The position numbers were made by a program, and so were the translations under genes. This document shows, piece after piece, positions 45,343-54,190 of a DNA stretch of 64,000 bases (position 1 is the stretch's first letter; every line of letters starts with the position of its first letter). This DNA is from Bog-473 sp963744935 (GTDB taxonomy: Bacteria; Actinomycetota; Acidimicrobiia; Acidimicrobiales; RAAP-2). The stretch lies in the NCBI GenBank assembly GCA_963744935.1, contig CAVUVM010000008.1:1-64000 (forward strand). The letters are read 5' to 3'. The notes below the pieces were generated by a model. The model was not told where the DNA came from, did not search any database, and saw nothing but the letters and a program-made list of their open reading frames with translations.

Positions 45343-45942
45343 TCAGCCCTCGACGCCCCCGACCTGCTCGGACAACTGCTCGAGGATCGGTACCCAGTGG
45401 CTCAGGTCCCTCACCGCGAGCCCCTCGACCTTCCCCCTGTCGTCGGCCCGGCGCAAGGTCACGGCGTCGTCCGCCCACGACAGATTCACGAAGACAGCCA
45501 CCTCCGTGTCGCTCATAGCGCCGCCTTGTCGGCCGAGCGACACCACACTGTCGCCGGAGAGCACACCGCCGTACGCGTCCTCGGTCGCCACGAGATACCG
45601 CTTTGCCGCCACGTGCAAAGCCACGATCCCCGCCACGCGCTCCCCCAGCGCCTGGCGGACCGCGCCGGCGGCATCCTCCGCGTGCGTTTCGTCGCTTCCC
45701 CCGGGCAACCACTGGCCGATGTCGTGAACCAGGCCGGCCACGGCCAGCTCGACGTCGCCGGGGATCTCCCCCTCCAAGAGGGCCGCAGTCTGCAGCGCGT
45801 GGTCGAGCTGGGAGACGGCGAGCCTCGGACTGAGCGTCTGGTCGGACCCGGCGGCGAGGACGGCCGTGATCTCCTCGACGCTGAGGTCCGGCGCGCTCAT
45901 CTGGTCGCCGCTCTGCGTGGGCACGGCGTCATTCTCGGTCAT
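45343..45942 (-). CDS. HD-domain metal-dependent phosphohydrolase-like protein
   Basis: A 199-residue protein with an HD-type fold: a first His in SQLDHALQTAALL, the doublet LVHDIGQWLPG (about residue 72) and a later VALHVAAKRYLVA His. This is the pattern of inositol-oxygenase-like and phosphohydrolase HD domains. The C-terminal half includes SWADDAVTLRRADD, whose Asp could complete the set. The substrate is unknown. It is divergent from the sulfotransferase gene, 40 bases away. Confidence 0.8.
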   Translation of the reverse strand: MTENDAVPTQSGDQMSAPDLSVEEITAVLAAGSDQTLSPRLAVSQLDHALQTAALLEGEIPGDVELAVAGLVHDIGQWLPGGSDETHAEDAAGAVRQALGERVAGIVALHVAAKRYLVATEDAYGGVLSGDSVVSLGRQGGAMSDTEVAVFVNLSWADDAVTLRRADDRGKVEGLAVRDLSHWVPILEQLSEQVGGVEG

Positions 45943-45982
45943 TCTCCCCGTTCTGCCCCTGGTACGGGTACGGTGACCGCCC

Positions 45983-47212
45983 GTGCCCTGGGAACCACCG
46001 CCACGCAGCCTTTGGACCGAGAGGATGGTGTCGCTCGGACGCGGACTCGGCGACGACGGCCGCTCCATGATCTCGCTCCAACCCGAGGACCTGCGCGTCG
46101 CTGCCGCCGCCACGACCGGCCTCGATGACTTCGGCGACAACTGGTGGGAGGAGCCCTTCCGGCGCCTGTGCACGTCTATCGACGACGAGGCCCGGCTCCA
46201 CCTGCCGGGGCGCATCCGAACCCGCGGCGAGATCCAGCTGATCCTGCAGAACCGGCTCCGCATGGTCGAGCTGTGGAAGCGCGAGCCCGGGGTCTTGCGC
46301 GAGCCGGTGCAGGGGCCCATCGTCGTCACGGGCATGGGGCGCTCGGGCACGACGCTGCTGCACGAGCTGCTGGCCTGCGATCCCGACAACCGCCCGCCGT
46401 TGCTCTGGGAACTGCTGCATTCGGTCCCCTACGACGACGCCTCGGGCGATCTGTGCGACGACGAGATCCACCTCATGGACGAGATGATCCCCGCCTTCAC
46501 GTCGATGCACGAGAACGGCGGCCGGCTCCCGACCGAGTGCATCTTCATCTTCGCCCACCAGTTCTCGAGTGACATGTACACCGGTTTCTTCAATGTCGCC
46601 GACTACACGATCTGGAAGAGCACGCAGGACCAATCGCCCATTTACGACTGGCACAAGCGTCATCTCCAGACCCTCCAATGGGTCACGCCCCTGGACACCA
46701 CCCGCTGGGTCGTCAAGGCGCCCTCGCACCTCTCCGCCCTGCCGCTTCTCTTCTCGACGTATCCCGACGCACGAGTCGTGATCACACATCGCGACCCGTT
46801 GCGGGTCATCGGGTCGCTGGCCGACCTCATGGCGACGCTGCACTACATGCACTCGGACCATGTCGACTATGACGTCCTGGTCGAGTTCATGGCCATGGGC
46901 CTCGAGATGCAGATGGACGAGGTGGCGAAGGAGCGCGACGCCGGTCTCATTCCCGAGGACCAGATCGACGACGTCGTCTACCGCGACCTCGTCGCCGACC
47001 CCGTCGGCGTCATCGAACGCCTCTACGCCGGCTGGGACCTCCCGGTCAGCACCGCATTCCGCGCTGCGCTCGAGGGATACCTGGCCGCCCGGCACACCGC
47101 GCGAGCCGGCGGCCACGACTACTCCTTCGCCGATACGGGCCTCGACCTGGCGTCGCACCGCGCGCTGGTCGCGCCCTACCAGGAACGTTTCGGGGTGCCT
47201 TCTGAGGTCTGA
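45983..47212 (+). CDS. Sulfotransferase-family protein
   Basis: A 409-residue PAPS-dependent sulfotransferase-like protein. The 5'-phosphosulfate loop is VVTGMGRSGTTLLHELL (about residue 113) and the 3'-phosphate motif is VITHRDPLRVIGS (about 268). Typical of the large sulfotransferase family that sulfates lipids and small molecules in actinobacteria. GTG 45983 is used; ATG 46025 and 46067 are alternatives. It sits next to acyl-CoA and steroid-type genes. Confidence 0.9.
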   Translation: MPWEPPPRSLWTERMVSLGRGLGDDGRSMISLQPEDLRVAAAATTGLDDFGDNWWEEPFRRLCTSIDDEARLHLPGRIRTRGEIQLILQNRLRMVELWKREPGVLREPVQGPIVVTGMGRSGTTLLHELLACDPDNRPPLLWELLHSVPYDDASGDLCDDEIHLMDEMIPAFTSMHENGGRLPTECIFIFAHQFSSDMYTGFFNVADYTIWKSTQDQSPIYDWHKRHLQTLQWVTPLDTTRWVVKAPSHLSALPLLFSTYPDARVVITHRDPLRVIGSLADLMATLHYMHSDHVDYDVLVEFMAMGLEMQMDEVAKERDAGLIPEDQIDDVVYRDLVADPVGVIERLYAGWDLPVSTAFRAALEGYLAARHTARAGGHDYSFADTGLDLASHRALVAPYQERFGVPSEV

Positions 47213-47224
47213 GTGGATGCGGGG

Positions 47225-48364
47225 TCAGGCGAGGCTGTCGAGCTTCACGACCTCGGCGGTCGGGTGCGGAGGATCGTCCGCCAGCACCCAGCGAACCAGC
47301 ATGTAGCCCTCGAGCCGGCCGCCCGTGTCGAGCCAGTTCTCGACGCCCGGGTCGCTCGGTGCGATGACGAGGCGCCACGAGCCGTCGTCAGAGAGCGTCG
47401 CCCTCTTGTTGTTCAGGTTGGTCGTGGCGTAGCGGTAGTCGTAGCTCTCCATCCACGGCGAGGTCAGCGTCAGCCCCCAGTAGAGGAACGGCTTGTCCGG
47501 CTCCTGGACGGTGACCACAAGCGCCTCGTCCTTCTCGAGCCTGTAGCGGCCGCCGTGGTATGTCATCTCGGCGTTGGTGTGCGTGCGAACCTCGTCCTCC
47601 TGGGCCGCCACGTGGGCAGAGCCGGCCTGCCCGCCGAAGGTGTTCATGTTCGTGGCGGCGTCGTGCCACATGGTCTGGGCCGTCGCGCCGACGAAGGTGA
47701 GGAACATGGCGGCGAACTCGAGCTTGGGGGCGAGCTCCTCGCTCGAGAGCATCGGGGGCGGCACCGTCTCACCCGGCTCGGGTACCAGCTCCATCTTCAG
47801 GCGCGAGAACTTCTCGGGTCGCTTGTCCCAGTGGGTCTCCCGGATGGCCAGCTGCGCCGTCCCGGGGTCGAGGATGATCGAATTGCGCGGTCGCGGGTTG
47901 GGCATGGACGACTCGGGCGCGATCAGGATGTCCACCTCGCCGTTCGGCCCCAGCTCGAACTCGTCGATGTGGGTCTGGGTCTGCGTGCCGGTCCTCCCGC
48001 CGACCTGGCCCTGGCCGAAGGCCGTGCCGAACGTCATGCCCAGGTAGGCACACTCACCCCGGTACCCGGTCAGCCGGTAGGTTCGCGAGTCGTCGAGCAC
48101 GCACAAGAGGTAATGCACGTCTGGGTTGTCGACCAGGAGCTTCTTGTACTCGTCTTGGAGTTCGAAGATCTCGGGGTGGAGGGGGTCGGAGTTCTCGACG
48201 ATCCAGTCGAGAGCCAGGCGCGCCAGGCGCGTCACCCAGCGGTACCCCTCGGCGATCTCCACGTCGGTCTCTTGCACGCCGGTCGCGGTGCGCACCACGT
48301 CGAGCGCCGCGGTCTGCGCCTGCATCCAGGCCTCGAATGCCTTGTCCAGCCGTTCGTCTTGCAT
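47225..48364 (-). CDS. DUF1214-domain protein
   Basis: A 379-residue protein of the DUF1214 group, whose function is unknown. The N-terminal half is helical (LDKAFEAWMQAQTAALD). The C-terminal half contains beta-rich DUF1214 signatures: EALVVTVQEPDKPFLYWGL, PWMESYDYRYATTNLNN and SDPGVENWLDTGG. DUF1214 proteins often accompany lipid-metabolism genes in mycobacteria, which fits the neighbours. No signal peptide is seen. Confidence 0.85.
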   Translation of the reverse strand: MQDERLDKAFEAWMQAQTAALDVVRTATGVQETDVEIAEGYRWVTRLARLALDWIVENSDPLHPEIFELQDEYKKLLVDNPDVHYLLCVLDDSRTYRLTGYRGECAYLGMTFGTAFGQGQVGGRTGTQTQTHIDEFELGPNGEVDILIAPESSMPNPRPRNSIILDPGTAQLAIRETHWDKRPEKFSRLKMELVPEPGETVPPPMLSSEELAPKLEFAAMFLTFVGATAQTMWHDAATNMNTFGGQAGSAHVAAQEDEVRTHTNAEMTYHGGRYRLEKDEALVVTVQEPDKPFLYWGLTLTSPWMESYDYRYATTNLNNKRATLSDDGSWRLVIAPSDPGVENWLDTGGRLEGYMLVRWVLADDPPHPTAEVVKLDSLA

Positions 48365-48452
48365 GGGGACCGACGCTACCCGTGTTCGGACCCGGTTTTC
48401 CGGTTCGCTGTCCGCCCGGTAACTTCGGGGCAGGTTGAAACAGGAGCGCACC

Positions 48453-49811
48453 GTGACCGATACCGCGATGGAGACCACCGGCACCGAGGAGCTACTCAGC
48501 GAGCTGCGGTCATGGCTGGCCGACAACTGGGACCCCGACCTCACGGTGGCGCAGTGGTGGGAGCGGCTCGGCCTGGCCGGCTGGGCGGCTCCGGGGTTGC
48601 CGACCAACGCCTACGGCAAGGCCATGGCACGCTCCGACGCCGTCCTCGTCCAGCAGGAGGTCGCCGCCTTCGGCGCCCTGGGCGCGCCGGCGGGGCTCGG
48701 GCTGCTGTTGGCGGCACCGACGATCGCGACACACGGCACCCAGGAGCAGATCGATCTCTATGTGCGCGACATCGTGACCGGCCAGAAGGCGTGGTGTCAG
48801 CTCTTCAGCGAGCCCCAGGCTGGCTCAGACCTGGCCGGCCTGCAGACCCGGGCCGTCCGGGACGGCGACGAGTGGATCATCAACGGCCAGAAGGTGTGGA
48901 CCTCGGGTGGCCAGTACGCCGACCTCGGCATGCTCCTCGCTCGCACCGACCCCGACGTCCCCAAACACCAAGGGATCTCGTACTTCGCGTTCGAGATGCT
49001 CCAAGAGGGCGTCGATGTCCGCCCACTCAAGGAGATGACCGGCCACGCCCTCTTCAACGAGGTCTTCCTCACCGACGCCCGTGTGGCCGACTCCGCGCTC
49101 ATCGGCGGTCTCAACAACGGATGGGCCGCCGCCAACACCACGCTGATGAACGAGCGCGCCGGTCTCGGCTCGGGCGGTGGCAACGCTGCGGGCGGGGGGC
49201 TGGCTCAGCCCGGCACGGTCATGGGCATGCTCTCCCGGCGCGTCGGCGACCTGGTGGCCGCCCAACCTGCGAAGGGGGGTGCGAACGGGGGTGCACAGAA
49301 GTCGCAGCAGCCCGGTGGCGCGCTCGGCGCCATGCGCGGCGGCGCCAGCCTGCTGATCACCCAGGCCCAGTCGCGCGGCGTCAACACCGACGCCGGCATC
49401 CGTCAGGACCTGGCCCGCCTCTACACGCTGGGTGAGCTGGGACGCTTCAACGGGCTGCGGATGAAGGCGGTGAAGGAGCAGGGCGGGGACATCCCCGGCA
49501 TGCCCAACATCGCCAAGCTCTCCATGAGCCAGATCGTGCGCCTCACCCGCGACCTCGGGCTGCGCATCTTGGGGCCGGCGGGCACGCTCCACGCCTACGA
49601 AAGCGACGAGAAGGCCGCGCTCAAGCACGCCACGGGCGACCCGTTCGCCGGGGGCATCACCGAAATGGCCCTCTTCGCCCAGGCGCCCCCGATTTACGGC
49701 GGCACGGATCAAGTGCAGCGCAACATCCTGGGCGAGCGTGTGCTCGGGCTGCCCAAGGAGCCGAACAACGACCGGGTGACGCCCTTCTCGCAGTTGCCCA
49801 AGAACGCGTAG
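48453..49811 (+). CDS. Acyl-CoA dehydrogenase
   Basis: A 452-residue FAD-dependent acyl-CoA dehydrogenase that would introduce an alpha-beta double bond into an acyl-CoA. Visible are WCQLFSEPQAGSDLAGLQT (FAD/substrate loop, ~120), NGQKVWTSGGQYAD and the C-terminal YGGTDQVQRNILGERVLGLP. The usual catalytic Glu site (YEGT) is YGGT, as in several FadE groups where the base lies elsewhere. A Gly/Gln-rich insertion of about 40 residues (around 270-310: PAKGGANGGAQKSQQPGG) is unusual. GTG 48453 has GGAG six bases upstream. It opens the catabolic gene set. Confidence 0.92.
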   Translation: MTDTAMETTGTEELLSELRSWLADNWDPDLTVAQWWERLGLAGWAAPGLPTNAYGKAMARSDAVLVQQEVAAFGALGAPAGLGLLLAAPTIATHGTQEQIDLYVRDIVTGQKAWCQLFSEPQAGSDLAGLQTRAVRDGDEWIINGQKVWTSGGQYADLGMLLARTDPDVPKHQGISYFAFEMLQEGVDVRPLKEMTGHALFNEVFLTDARVADSALIGGLNNGWAAANTTLMNERAGLGSGGGNAAGGGLAQPGTVMGMLSRRVGDLVAAQPAKGGANGGAQKSQQPGGALGAMRGGASLLITQAQSRGVNTDAGIRQDLARLYTLGELGRFNGLRMKAVKEQGGDIPGMPNIAKLSMSQIVRLTRDLGLRILGPAGTLHAYESDEKAALKHATGDPFAGGITEMALFAQAPPIYGGTDQVQRNILGERVLGLPKEPNNDRVTPFSQLPKNA

Positions 49812-49852
49812 GCGACCCGCGTCGGGTCGGATCGGGAACCGGGAGCGTCCGC

Positions 49853-51025
49853 GTGGGCCGTCAGGACCGGACGCTGCGCGGCGCAGCCGCCATCGTGGGC
49901 GTGGCGGACGACGTCTCCCCCACCGGCGAGCTCGAACGCAGCGGCCGCGAGCTCGAAGTTGCGATGGTGCTCGAAGCGCTGGAAGACGCCGGGCTGACCC
50001 TGGCCGACGTCGACGGCATCTGCCATCCCGAGTCGGCGGTCGCCTTCGCCGAGTACCTCGGCGTCCACCCGGTCTTCACCGAGTCGACCATGACCGGCGG
50101 CTCGAGCTACGAGGTCCACGTGGAGCATGCGGCCGCCGCCATCGCCGCGGGCGTCTGCGATGTCGTGGTGAGCGTCTACGCGGCCACGCCGCGCAGCGAC
50201 CGCAGGCGCGACCAGCCCCGCGGCCGCCGCGGCTTCGCCGGGCCGAACCCGATGGCCGAGTGGGACATGCCCTACGGCCTGCGGACGCCCATGGGTCCCT
50301 ACGCACTGGCCGCGGCGCGCCACATGCACGAATTCGGCACCACCTCCGAGCAGCTGGCGCAGATCGCGGTGAGCACCCGGCAGTGGGCGTCCTTGAACCC
50401 GCGGGCGCGCTACCGCGAACCGCTGACCATCGACGAGGTGCTGGCCTCGCCGCTGCAGGTCAGTCCGTTGCACCTGCTCGACTGCTGTCTCGTGACCGAC
50501 GGTGCGGGCGCGTTCGTCATGACGAGCGCGGCGCGCGCCCGGTCGCTGCGCAAGACGCCCGTGGTCGTGCTGGGCGCAGCGACCTGCACGGACCATATGG
50601 GGATCACGCAGATGCCCGACCTGACGAGCACCCCCGGCACCGTCTCGGGGGCGAACGCGTTCGCCATGGCGGGCATGAAGCCCGATGACGTCGACGTCCT
50701 CATGGGTTACGACAGCTTCACCATCACCGCGCTCTTGCACCTCGAGGACCTCGGGTTCTGCCAGAAGGGCGAGGGCGGTCCCTTTGTCGCCGACGGGCAC
50801 CTCGGACCAAGGGGCACCCTGGCGATGAACACCAACGGCGGCGGGCTCTCGTTCACCCATCCCGGCATGTACGGGATGTTCCTGCTCACCGAGGCGACCC
50901 GCCAGCTCCGCGGTGAGTGCGGCGAGCGCCAGGTCGACGGCGCCACCGTTGCCGTCGCGCACGGCTCGGGCATGTTCCTCTCGGTGATGTCGACAGTGGT
51001 GCTCGGGAGAGAGGCCGCGCTGTGA
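49853..51025 (+). CDS. Thiolase-fold protein lacking the nucleophilic Cys (lipid-transfer/aldolase type)
   Basis: A 390-residue thiolase-superfamily protein. Conserved late motifs are GYDSFTITALLHLEDLGFC, NTNGGGLSFTHPG and VAVAHGSGM. At the position of the acyl-accepting Cys the sequence is TMTGGSSYEVHVEHA with no Cys. The gene pairs with a DUF35 protein. Both traits match the Ltp2-type aldolases that cleave steroid side chains by retro-aldol reaction with a DUF35 partner, rather than classical thiolysis. The stop overlaps the DUF35 start in GTGA. Confidence 0.87.
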   Translation: MGRQDRTLRGAAAIVGVADDVSPTGELERSGRELEVAMVLEALEDAGLTLADVDGICHPESAVAFAEYLGVHPVFTESTMTGGSSYEVHVEHAAAAIAAGVCDVVVSVYAATPRSDRRRDQPRGRRGFAGPNPMAEWDMPYGLRTPMGPYALAAARHMHEFGTTSEQLAQIAVSTRQWASLNPRARYREPLTIDEVLASPLQVSPLHLLDCCLVTDGAGAFVMTSAARARSLRKTPVVVLGAATCTDHMGITQMPDLTSTPGTVSGANAFAMAGMKPDDVDVLMGYDSFTITALLHLEDLGFCQKGEGGPFVADGHLGPRGTLAMNTNGGGLSFTHPGMYGMFLLTEATRQLRGECGERQVDGATVAVAHGSGMFLSVMSTVVLGREAAL

Positions 51026-51552
51026 ACGCGACCAGCGGGGCGAGAGGCGGGTCAGCCGGCGGGGCAGCCGGCGGGGCAGCCGGCGGGGCAACGGGCGGGG
51101 CAACCGGCGGGGCACGTACCACCCGCTTCGAGCCACCCGTCGGCGCGGAGAGCGGCCTCTACTGGGAGGCGACGCGCGAAGGGCACCTGCTCGTCCAGTG
51201 GTGCACGGCGTGCGACCGCGGCGTGTTCTACCCGCGTGCCTTCTGCCCCTTCTGCACTGCACCCGGCTCCTCGCTCGAGTGGCGCACCGCGTCAGGCCGG
51301 GGCTCCGTGTACGCGGCCGTCGTGGAGCACCGCCCCGAGGCGGCGGGCGCCGCCTTCTCGCACGGGCGGCCCTACTGTGTCGCCCTGGTCGACCTCGACG
51401 AGGGCGTGCGCATGCTGTCCAACATCGTGGGGTGCCCGCCCGACGAGGTCCACAGCGGCATGGCCGTGACGGTGACCTGGGAGCCGCTGAGCGACGGGCG
51501 CCAGCTCGCCCTCTTCGAGCCAGCAGCCGCGGCTGTGCGTACGGCTCCATGA
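51022..51552 (+). CDS. DUF35 OB-fold protein with zinc ribbon
   Basis: A 176-residue acyl-CoA-associated protein. A Gly-rich N-terminus (GGSAGGAAGGAAGGATGG) encoded by a 12-bp tandem repeat precedes a rubredoxin-like zinc ribbon (CTACDRGVFYPRAFCPFC) and an OB-fold (SGRGSVYAAVVEHRPEA onward). DUF35 proteins act as partners of thiolase-like and hydratase-like enzymes. It is coupled by overlaps to the thiolase upstream and acyl-CoA ligase downstream, supporting a complex. Confidence 0.9.
   Translation: MNATSGARGGSAGGAAGGAAGGATGGATGGARTTRFEPPVGAESGLYWEATREGHLLVQWCTACDRGVFYPRAFCPFCTAPGSSLEWRTASGRGSVYAAVVEHRPEAAGAAFSHGRPYCVALVDLDEGVRMLSNIVGCPPDEVHSGMAVTVTWEPLSDGRQLALFEPAAAAVRTAP
51046..51117 (+). 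repeat. Six 12-bp tandem units encoding a Gly-rich N-terminus
   Basis: Units of GGCGGGGCAGCC and close variants run six times in frame and encode GGxx (GGSA, GGAA, GGAA, GGAT, GGAT, GGAR) at the start of the DUF35 protein. Copy number changes would keep the frame. Confidence 0.85.
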
Positions 51553-53138
51553 CCGTGTCCGAGGACATGCGCGCCGCAGCGGCCGAGGGCATGCTGCACG
51601 CGTGGTGGGCCGAGCGGGTGCCCGACCGCCTGGCCATCGCCTCGCCGCTCGGGGATCGCTCGTACGCGGACCTGAACGCAGGCATCAACCGCATGGCGCG
51701 GGCTCTCCGGGCGCGTGGGCTCAAGGCCGGTGACGCCCTGGCGCTGATGTGCACCAACAGGCCCGAGTTCCTCGAAACCCTGTACGCGTCGCAGCGCATC
51801 GGCCTGCGCTTCACGCCAATCAACTGGCATCTCACCGGGCCCGAAGCCGCCTACATCGTCGCCAACAGCGAGGCCAAAGCCCTCGTGTGCGACGGCGGGC
51901 TGGGCGACGCGGTGATCATCGCGGCCGAGGCGGGCGGGCCCGGACTCGTCAAGATCAACACCGGCGGCTACCTCCCGGGCTTCGAGATGTACAACGCCGT
52001 CCTCGCCGCGGAGGACGGCTCGGACATCGCCGACCCGGTCCAGGGCACGCAGATGCTCTACACCTCCGGCACCACCGGCCGGCCCAAGGGCGTGCACCGC
52101 CAGAGCTCCGCTGTCAGCGCGCTCACGACGGTCAACTTCTGCGGGTACGACGAGGAATGGGCGGACAGCGTCGATGCCCACCTCCTCACGGGGCCCCTGT
52201 ACCACGCAGCTCCGCTGGCGTTTTCGGTGGCGGTGCCGTACCTCTACGGCGTTCCCGTCGTCTTCATGGACCATTGGGATGCCCTCGAGGCGCTCCGCCT
52301 GATCGAGGAGCACGGCGTCACCCACACCCACATGGTGCCGACGATGTTCCATCGGCTGCTCGCCATCCCGGCCGAGGAGCGGGCGGGCTTTGACACCTCG
52401 TCCCTGCGCTTCGTGATCCACGGCGCGGCACCGTGCCCGGTCACGGTCAAGCAACGCCTCATCGAGTGGCTGGGGCCGGTGGTGGTCGAGTACTACGCGG
52501 CAACCGAGGGCCTCGGGACCCTGGTCGACTCCGCAACGTGGCTGGCCCACCCGGGCACGGTCGGCCGGCCCCTCGTGCCGGGCCTCGTGAAGGTGGCCGA
52601 CGAGGACGGCGGCGAGCTGCCGCCCGGTGAGATCGGCCTCGTCTTCTTGCAGGCACCGCCGGCCACCCGCTTCGACTACTACGGCGACGCGGACAAGACG
52701 GCCGGTGCGTTCCGTGGCGACTACTTCACCCTGGGCGACATGGGGTACATGGACGACGAGGGTTACCTGTTCCTGACCGACCGCACGGCGAACCTGATCA
52801 TCTCGGGCGGGGTCAACATCTATCCCGCCGAGGTCGACGCCGTCCTGCTCGAGCACCCCGCGGTGGACGACGTCGCCACCATCGGCGTGCCCGATGAGGA
52901 GTGGGGCGAGGTGGTCAAGGCGGTGGTGCAGCCGGTGGAGGGCGTCACCGGCAGCGACCAGCTGGCCGGCGAGCTCATGGCCTTCTGCCGGGAGCACCTG
53001 GCTCACTTCAAGTGCCCGCGCAGCGTGGACTTCGTCCCGGAGCTGCCGCGGGAGGATACTGGCAAGATCTTCAAGCGCAAGCTGCGCGAGCAGTACCGGA
53101 CAGCGTCGGGCCGCACTGATCAACAGCACTCTGACTAA
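51549..53138 (+). CDS. Acyl-CoA synthetase / AMP-dependent ligase
   Basis: A 529-residue adenylate-forming enzyme that activates a fatty or steroid acid with ATP and CoA. The P-loop-like motif is MLYTSGTTGRPKGV (about residue 175), then YYAATEG, the TLGDMGYMDDEGYLFLTDRT hinge and the C-terminal LPREDTGKIFKRKLRE with the catalytic Lys. The start overlaps the DUF35 stop (ATGA). The last codons lie inside a 15-bp tandem repeat that continues to the next gene. Confidence 0.93.
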   Translation: MTVSEDMRAAAAEGMLHAWWAERVPDRLAIASPLGDRSYADLNAGINRMARALRARGLKAGDALALMCTNRPEFLETLYASQRIGLRFTPINWHLTGPEAAYIVANSEAKALVCDGGLGDAVIIAAEAGGPGLVKINTGGYLPGFEMYNAVLAAEDGSDIADPVQGTQMLYTSGTTGRPKGVHRQSSAVSALTTVNFCGYDEEWADSVDAHLLTGPLYHAAPLAFSVAVPYLYGVPVVFMDHWDALEALRLIEEHGVTHTHMVPTMFHRLLAIPAEERAGFDTSSLRFVIHGAAPCPVTVKQRLIEWLGPVVVEYYAATEGLGTLVDSATWLAHPGTVGRPLVPGLVKVADEDGGELPPGEIGLVFLQAPPATRFDYYGDADKTAGAFRGDYFTLGDMGYMDDEGYLFLTDRTANLIISGGVNIYPAEVDAVLLEHPAVDDVATIGVPDEEWGEVVKAVVQPVEGVTGSDQLAGELMAFCREHLAHFKCPRSVDFVPELPREDTGKIFKRKLREQYRTASGRTDQQHSD

Positions 53139-53250
53139 CACCAGACTGACCAACACCAGACTGACCAACACCAGACTGACCAACACCAGACTGACCAACA
53201 CCAGACTGACCAACACCAGACCGACCAACGGCACACTGACCAAGGGCAAA
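53116..53250 (+). repeat. Nine 15-bp tandem units at the ligase/SDR gene junction
   Basis: Units of CTGACCAACACCAGA: five exact adjacent copies (53146-53220), plus variant units before (53116, 53131) and after (53221, 53236). The array includes the ligase stop codon and ends at the ribosome-binding site (AAAGGAG, 53248-53254) of the SDR. No dyad symmetry or spacer structure is seen, so it is not a CRISPR. Confidence 0.92.
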
Positions 53251-53260
53251 GGAGCCGAAC

Positions 53261-54175
53261 GTGGGTATCTGTGACGGACGAATCGTCGTCATCACCGGCG
53301 CGGGCCGGGGCATCGGGCGCGAACACGCCCTCGAATTCGCCCGGCAAGGCGCCAAGGTCGTGGTGAACGACCTCGGCGGCGAGATGGACGGCTCGGGTTC
53401 CTCAACCGGGCCCGCCGGCGAGGTGGTCGACGAGATCCGCGGCATGGGCGGCGAGGCGGTGGCCAACGACGACGACGTCTCGGACTACGACGGGGCGGGA
53501 CGGCTGATTCAGTCGGCCATCGACACCTTCGGCGGTCTCGACGTGCTGGTGAACAACGCTGGCATCCTGCGCGACCGCATGCTGGTCAACATGACGATCG
53601 AGGAGTGGGACGCCGTGATCAAGGTGCACCTGCGCGGCACCTTTGCCCCCACCCGTCATGCGGTGGAGTACTGGCGCAACCGCACCAAGGCGGGCGAGAC
53701 CAACGACGCCCGCGTCATCAACACGACCTCGCCCTCTGGTATCTACGGCAACGTGGGCCAGACCAACTACGGCGCGGCCAAGGCAGGCATCGCCTCGTTC
53801 ACGATCATCGCCGCCATGGAGCTCGAGCGCTACGGCGTCACGGTGAACGCCATCGCGCCGGCCGCGCTGACCCGTATGACCGAGAATCTCGGCATGGGCG
53901 AGCAATCGGCACAGCGCAAGCCCGAGGAGTTCGACGCTCTCGACCCCGCCAACATCTCCCCAATTGTGGTCTGGCTGGGCAGCCCCGAGTCCAAGGACAT
54001 CACGGGGCGCGTCTTCAACGTCATGGGCGGCAACCTGAGCGTGGCCGAGGGCTGGGTGGCCGGTCCGGGCCAGGACAAGGGCGACCGCTGGGATCCCGCC
54101 GAGCTCGGCAAGGTCGTGCCCGATCTGGTGGCCAAGGCGGCACCGAACGCCAACATGGGCGGCCGCCGCAAGTAG
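53261..54175 (+). CDS. Short-chain dehydrogenase (MFE-type SDR)
   Basis: A 304-residue NAD(P)-dependent oxidoreductase. Motifs are TGAGRGIGREHALEFA (cofactor), NNAG, and the catalytic Ser...Tyr-x-x-x-Lys in NTTSPSGIYGNVGQTNYGAAK (~162-180). The insertion NDLGGEMDGSG resembles the 3-hydroxyacyl-CoA dehydrogenase domain of peroxisomal multifunctional enzymes, which fits a beta-oxidation role with the neighbours. The GTG at 53261 follows AAAGGAG by six bases. Confidence 0.92.
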   Translation: MGICDGRIVVITGAGRGIGREHALEFARQGAKVVVNDLGGEMDGSGSSTGPAGEVVDEIRGMGGEAVANDDDVSDYDGAGRLIQSAIDTFGGLDVLVNNAGILRDRMLVNMTIEEWDAVIKVHLRGTFAPTRHAVEYWRNRTKAGETNDARVINTTSPSGIYGNVGQTNYGAAKAGIASFTIIAAMELERYGVTVNAIAPAALTRMTENLGMGEQSAQRKPEEFDALDPANISPIVVWLGSPESKDITGRVFNVMGGNLSVAEGWVAGPGQDKGDRWDPAELGKVVPDLVAKAAPNANMGGRRK

Positions 54176-54190
54176 CCCGCCGCTAACGTC

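Noticed and set aside
45929..47158. Antisense frame across the sulfotransferase gene
   Set aside because: The plus strand has both sulfotransferase phosphate-binding motifs; the antisense translation has no fold-like pattern.
53116..53250. Possible CRISPR array (nine repeated units)
   Set aside because: Units are directly adjacent with no unique spacers and have no dyad symmetry; no cas genes are nearby.
53135..53347. Small repetitive minus-strand protein (VWCWS repeats)
   Set aside because: It is only the translation of the 15-bp tandem repeat on the wrong strand.
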